A stretch of DNA of 40,868 bases, taken from NCBI GenBank assembly GCA_947167635.1, contig CAMVIT010000026.1:1-40868 (forward strand). The letters run 5' to 3'. Made by a program: the position numbers and the translations under genes. This document shows positions 39,936 to 40,868 of the stretch, piece after piece; the first letter of the stretch is position 1; each line of letters begins with the position of its first letter. The notes beneath the pieces were generated by a model. The model made no database searches. It worked only from the letters and a program-made list of their open reading frames with translations, and had not been told where the DNA came from. This DNA comes from F23-D06 sp947167635. Its GTDB lineage: Bacteria; Bacteroidota; Bacteroidia; Bacteroidales; WCHB1-69.

Positions 39936-40868
39936 TCAATAATACACTTCAATATATTTCAACTTCTCACCGCTGAGTTTAGCTAAGAAGCTGTAAACCT
40001 GCTGGATGTCATTCCCAGCAACGTTGGTAAAGTGGGCTTTGAATCCTTGGTCGGTCATCCGCTCCATCACCCATTGCGCACCGTCAAGCATCATTACATA
40101 CTTACTGCGCGGGAGTTCGTCGAGACGCACCGCTTCCATATATTGCAACAATTTCTCATACTGCGCAGCGGTCATTTTCCTATGCCCCGTCTTCACGGTT
40201 GTGGAAATTTCTTTCCAAGTATTCGGATCGTATTTTGTAAGAAGAATTTTCCAATACAGTGTTACCTCACCCTTGTTTTTCACAACACGGAACGACACAG
40301 GCGGGTGAAAGGAGGGAAAGAAGGAGAAGCGGAAAATGGTCTCATCTTCCTGCAACTGGTTGTTATAGAGGACCGGTTCCTGCATTTTCGTCAAATCCTT
40401 GGAAAAAGCGTCCACCCAAAAGAATGAACTTGAGGTTTCACCCAAGTAGTCTGTGCTGTTGTCGAAAGTGTCGTTTTCGGGTCTGTTCACGAAATAGGAA
40501 TAGGGGAAATGAACCCCCTCGACGGTGTCGTAGGGAACCTCAGCCAGAGAGTTATGCGTTTTTTTCAGGTTATATTCCAATTGCAGAATCGGCAGATATA
40601 GGTTAATCAAGGTTTTTGTATCAGGATTCCATTGCAAAGCTTGATAAAAATACTTCAGGGCGCTGTCACCGGGTTGAGCAACGACGGGTGTGCTGTCGTA
40701 ATAAGACGCCCAATCATCTTTATAATGAATTGAGTCGAAATAAGTAGGCGTGTCCAATGGTTCATTCGCCAAAAGATATTCCCGGTAGTAGTATTTGCCC
40801 ATCAATAAAATGTTGTTTTCATCAAGCGGATTTTGCAGCAATTTCCGGTGGCACGCTTCGATTTTCTC
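39936..40868 (-). CDS. Second TonB-domain protein paralogue, 5' end beyond the window
   Basis: The frame is open to the right edge (EKIEACHRKLLQNPLDE at 40868), so only the C-terminal 310 residues are seen. They match the C-terminal half of the protein at 34550-36583 along their whole length, with the TPR-like part (PGDSALKYFYQALQWNPDTK) and the second copy of the unknown domain (FHPPVSFRVVKNKGEVTLYW, MMLDGAQWVMERMTDQGFKA). Several DNA blocks are nearly identical (for example 35174-35216 and 40562-40604). The TonB and first unknown domains should lie outside the window if the architecture is the same. Confidence 0.82.
   Translation of the reverse strand, partial: EKIEACHRKLLQNPLDENNILLMGKYYYREYLLANEPLDTPTYFDSIHYKDDWASYYDSTPVVAQPGDSALKYFYQALQWNPDTKTLINLYLPILQLEYNLKKTHNSLAEVPYDTVEGVHFPYSYFVNRPENDTFDNSTDYLGETSSSFFWVDAFSKDLTKMQEPVLYNNQLQEDETIFRFSFFPSFHPPVSFRVVKNKGEVTLYWKILLTKYDPNTWKEISTTVKTGHRKMTAAQYEKLLQYMEAVRLDELPRSKYVMMLDGAQWVMERMTDQGFKAHFTNVAGNDIQQVYSFLAKLSGEKLKYIEVYY

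Overview
The window looks like a chromosomal segment of a member of the Bacteroidota, most likely an anaerobic, fermentative Bacteroidales. Three lines of sequence evidence support this. At least twenty genes or transcription units are preceded by the Bacteroidota -7 promoter box TAnnTTTG. Three secreted proteins carry type IX secretion (T9SS) C-terminal sorting domains. Shine-Dalgarno sites are weak or absent. Acetate kinase and butyrate kinase point to acid-producing fermentation. I cannot assign a genus.

Layout. 1-549 is gene-free and repeat-bearing. 550-5027 holds a large T9SS type B cargo protein and acetate kinase (ackA), then tRNA-Lys with its own terminator. 5514-8485 holds a small basic-tailed protein, convergent with folE, a metallo-beta-lactamase-fold hydrolase and a MORN-repeat protein. 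8529-18480 is a long minus-strand block read as buk, nadK, then ftsQ, ftsA, ftsZ, MlaE-like permease, MlaF-like ATPase, cvpA, an M6-type metalloprotease with a T9SS type A tail, and sufE. 18673-19827 is a lone plus-strand membrane metallophosphoesterase. 19833-25009 is nusA, infB, pdxA. 25123-25396 holds divergent tRNA-Gln and tRNA-Arg(ACG). Next comes the tight operon of an OmpA lipoprotein, mutY and tadA. TadA is the enzyme expected to edit the anticodon of the tRNA-Arg encoded beside it.

From about 28 kb the window becomes accessory in character. It has a CDF metal transporter and a DUF1295 membrane protein whose stop codons both lie in a palindromic repeat, a RelE/HigB-HigA toxin-antitoxin pair, and a T9SS type A cargo gene. 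That cargo gene is preceded by a promoter and a roughly 290-base, highly structured leader, and has a one-base frameshift in its signal peptide. Beyond it are a lone HTH regulator, an unknown secreted protein, a glutamine amidotransferase (again ended by the palindromic repeat), and a secreted protein with a TonB C-terminal domain between two copies of an unrecognised domain. A second copy of that gene runs off the right edge. Between the two copies lie a broken peroxiredoxin copy, the intact peroxiredoxin (bcp), a hexapeptide acyltransferase, a DUF1287 protein and a membrane protein.

No known defence island, prophage, CRISPR array or biosynthetic cluster is visible. The strongest candidates for something undescribed are the structured leader at about 31,790-32,075, the repeat family that supplies stop codons to three genes, and the A-TonB-TPR-A architecture of the duplicated secreted protein.
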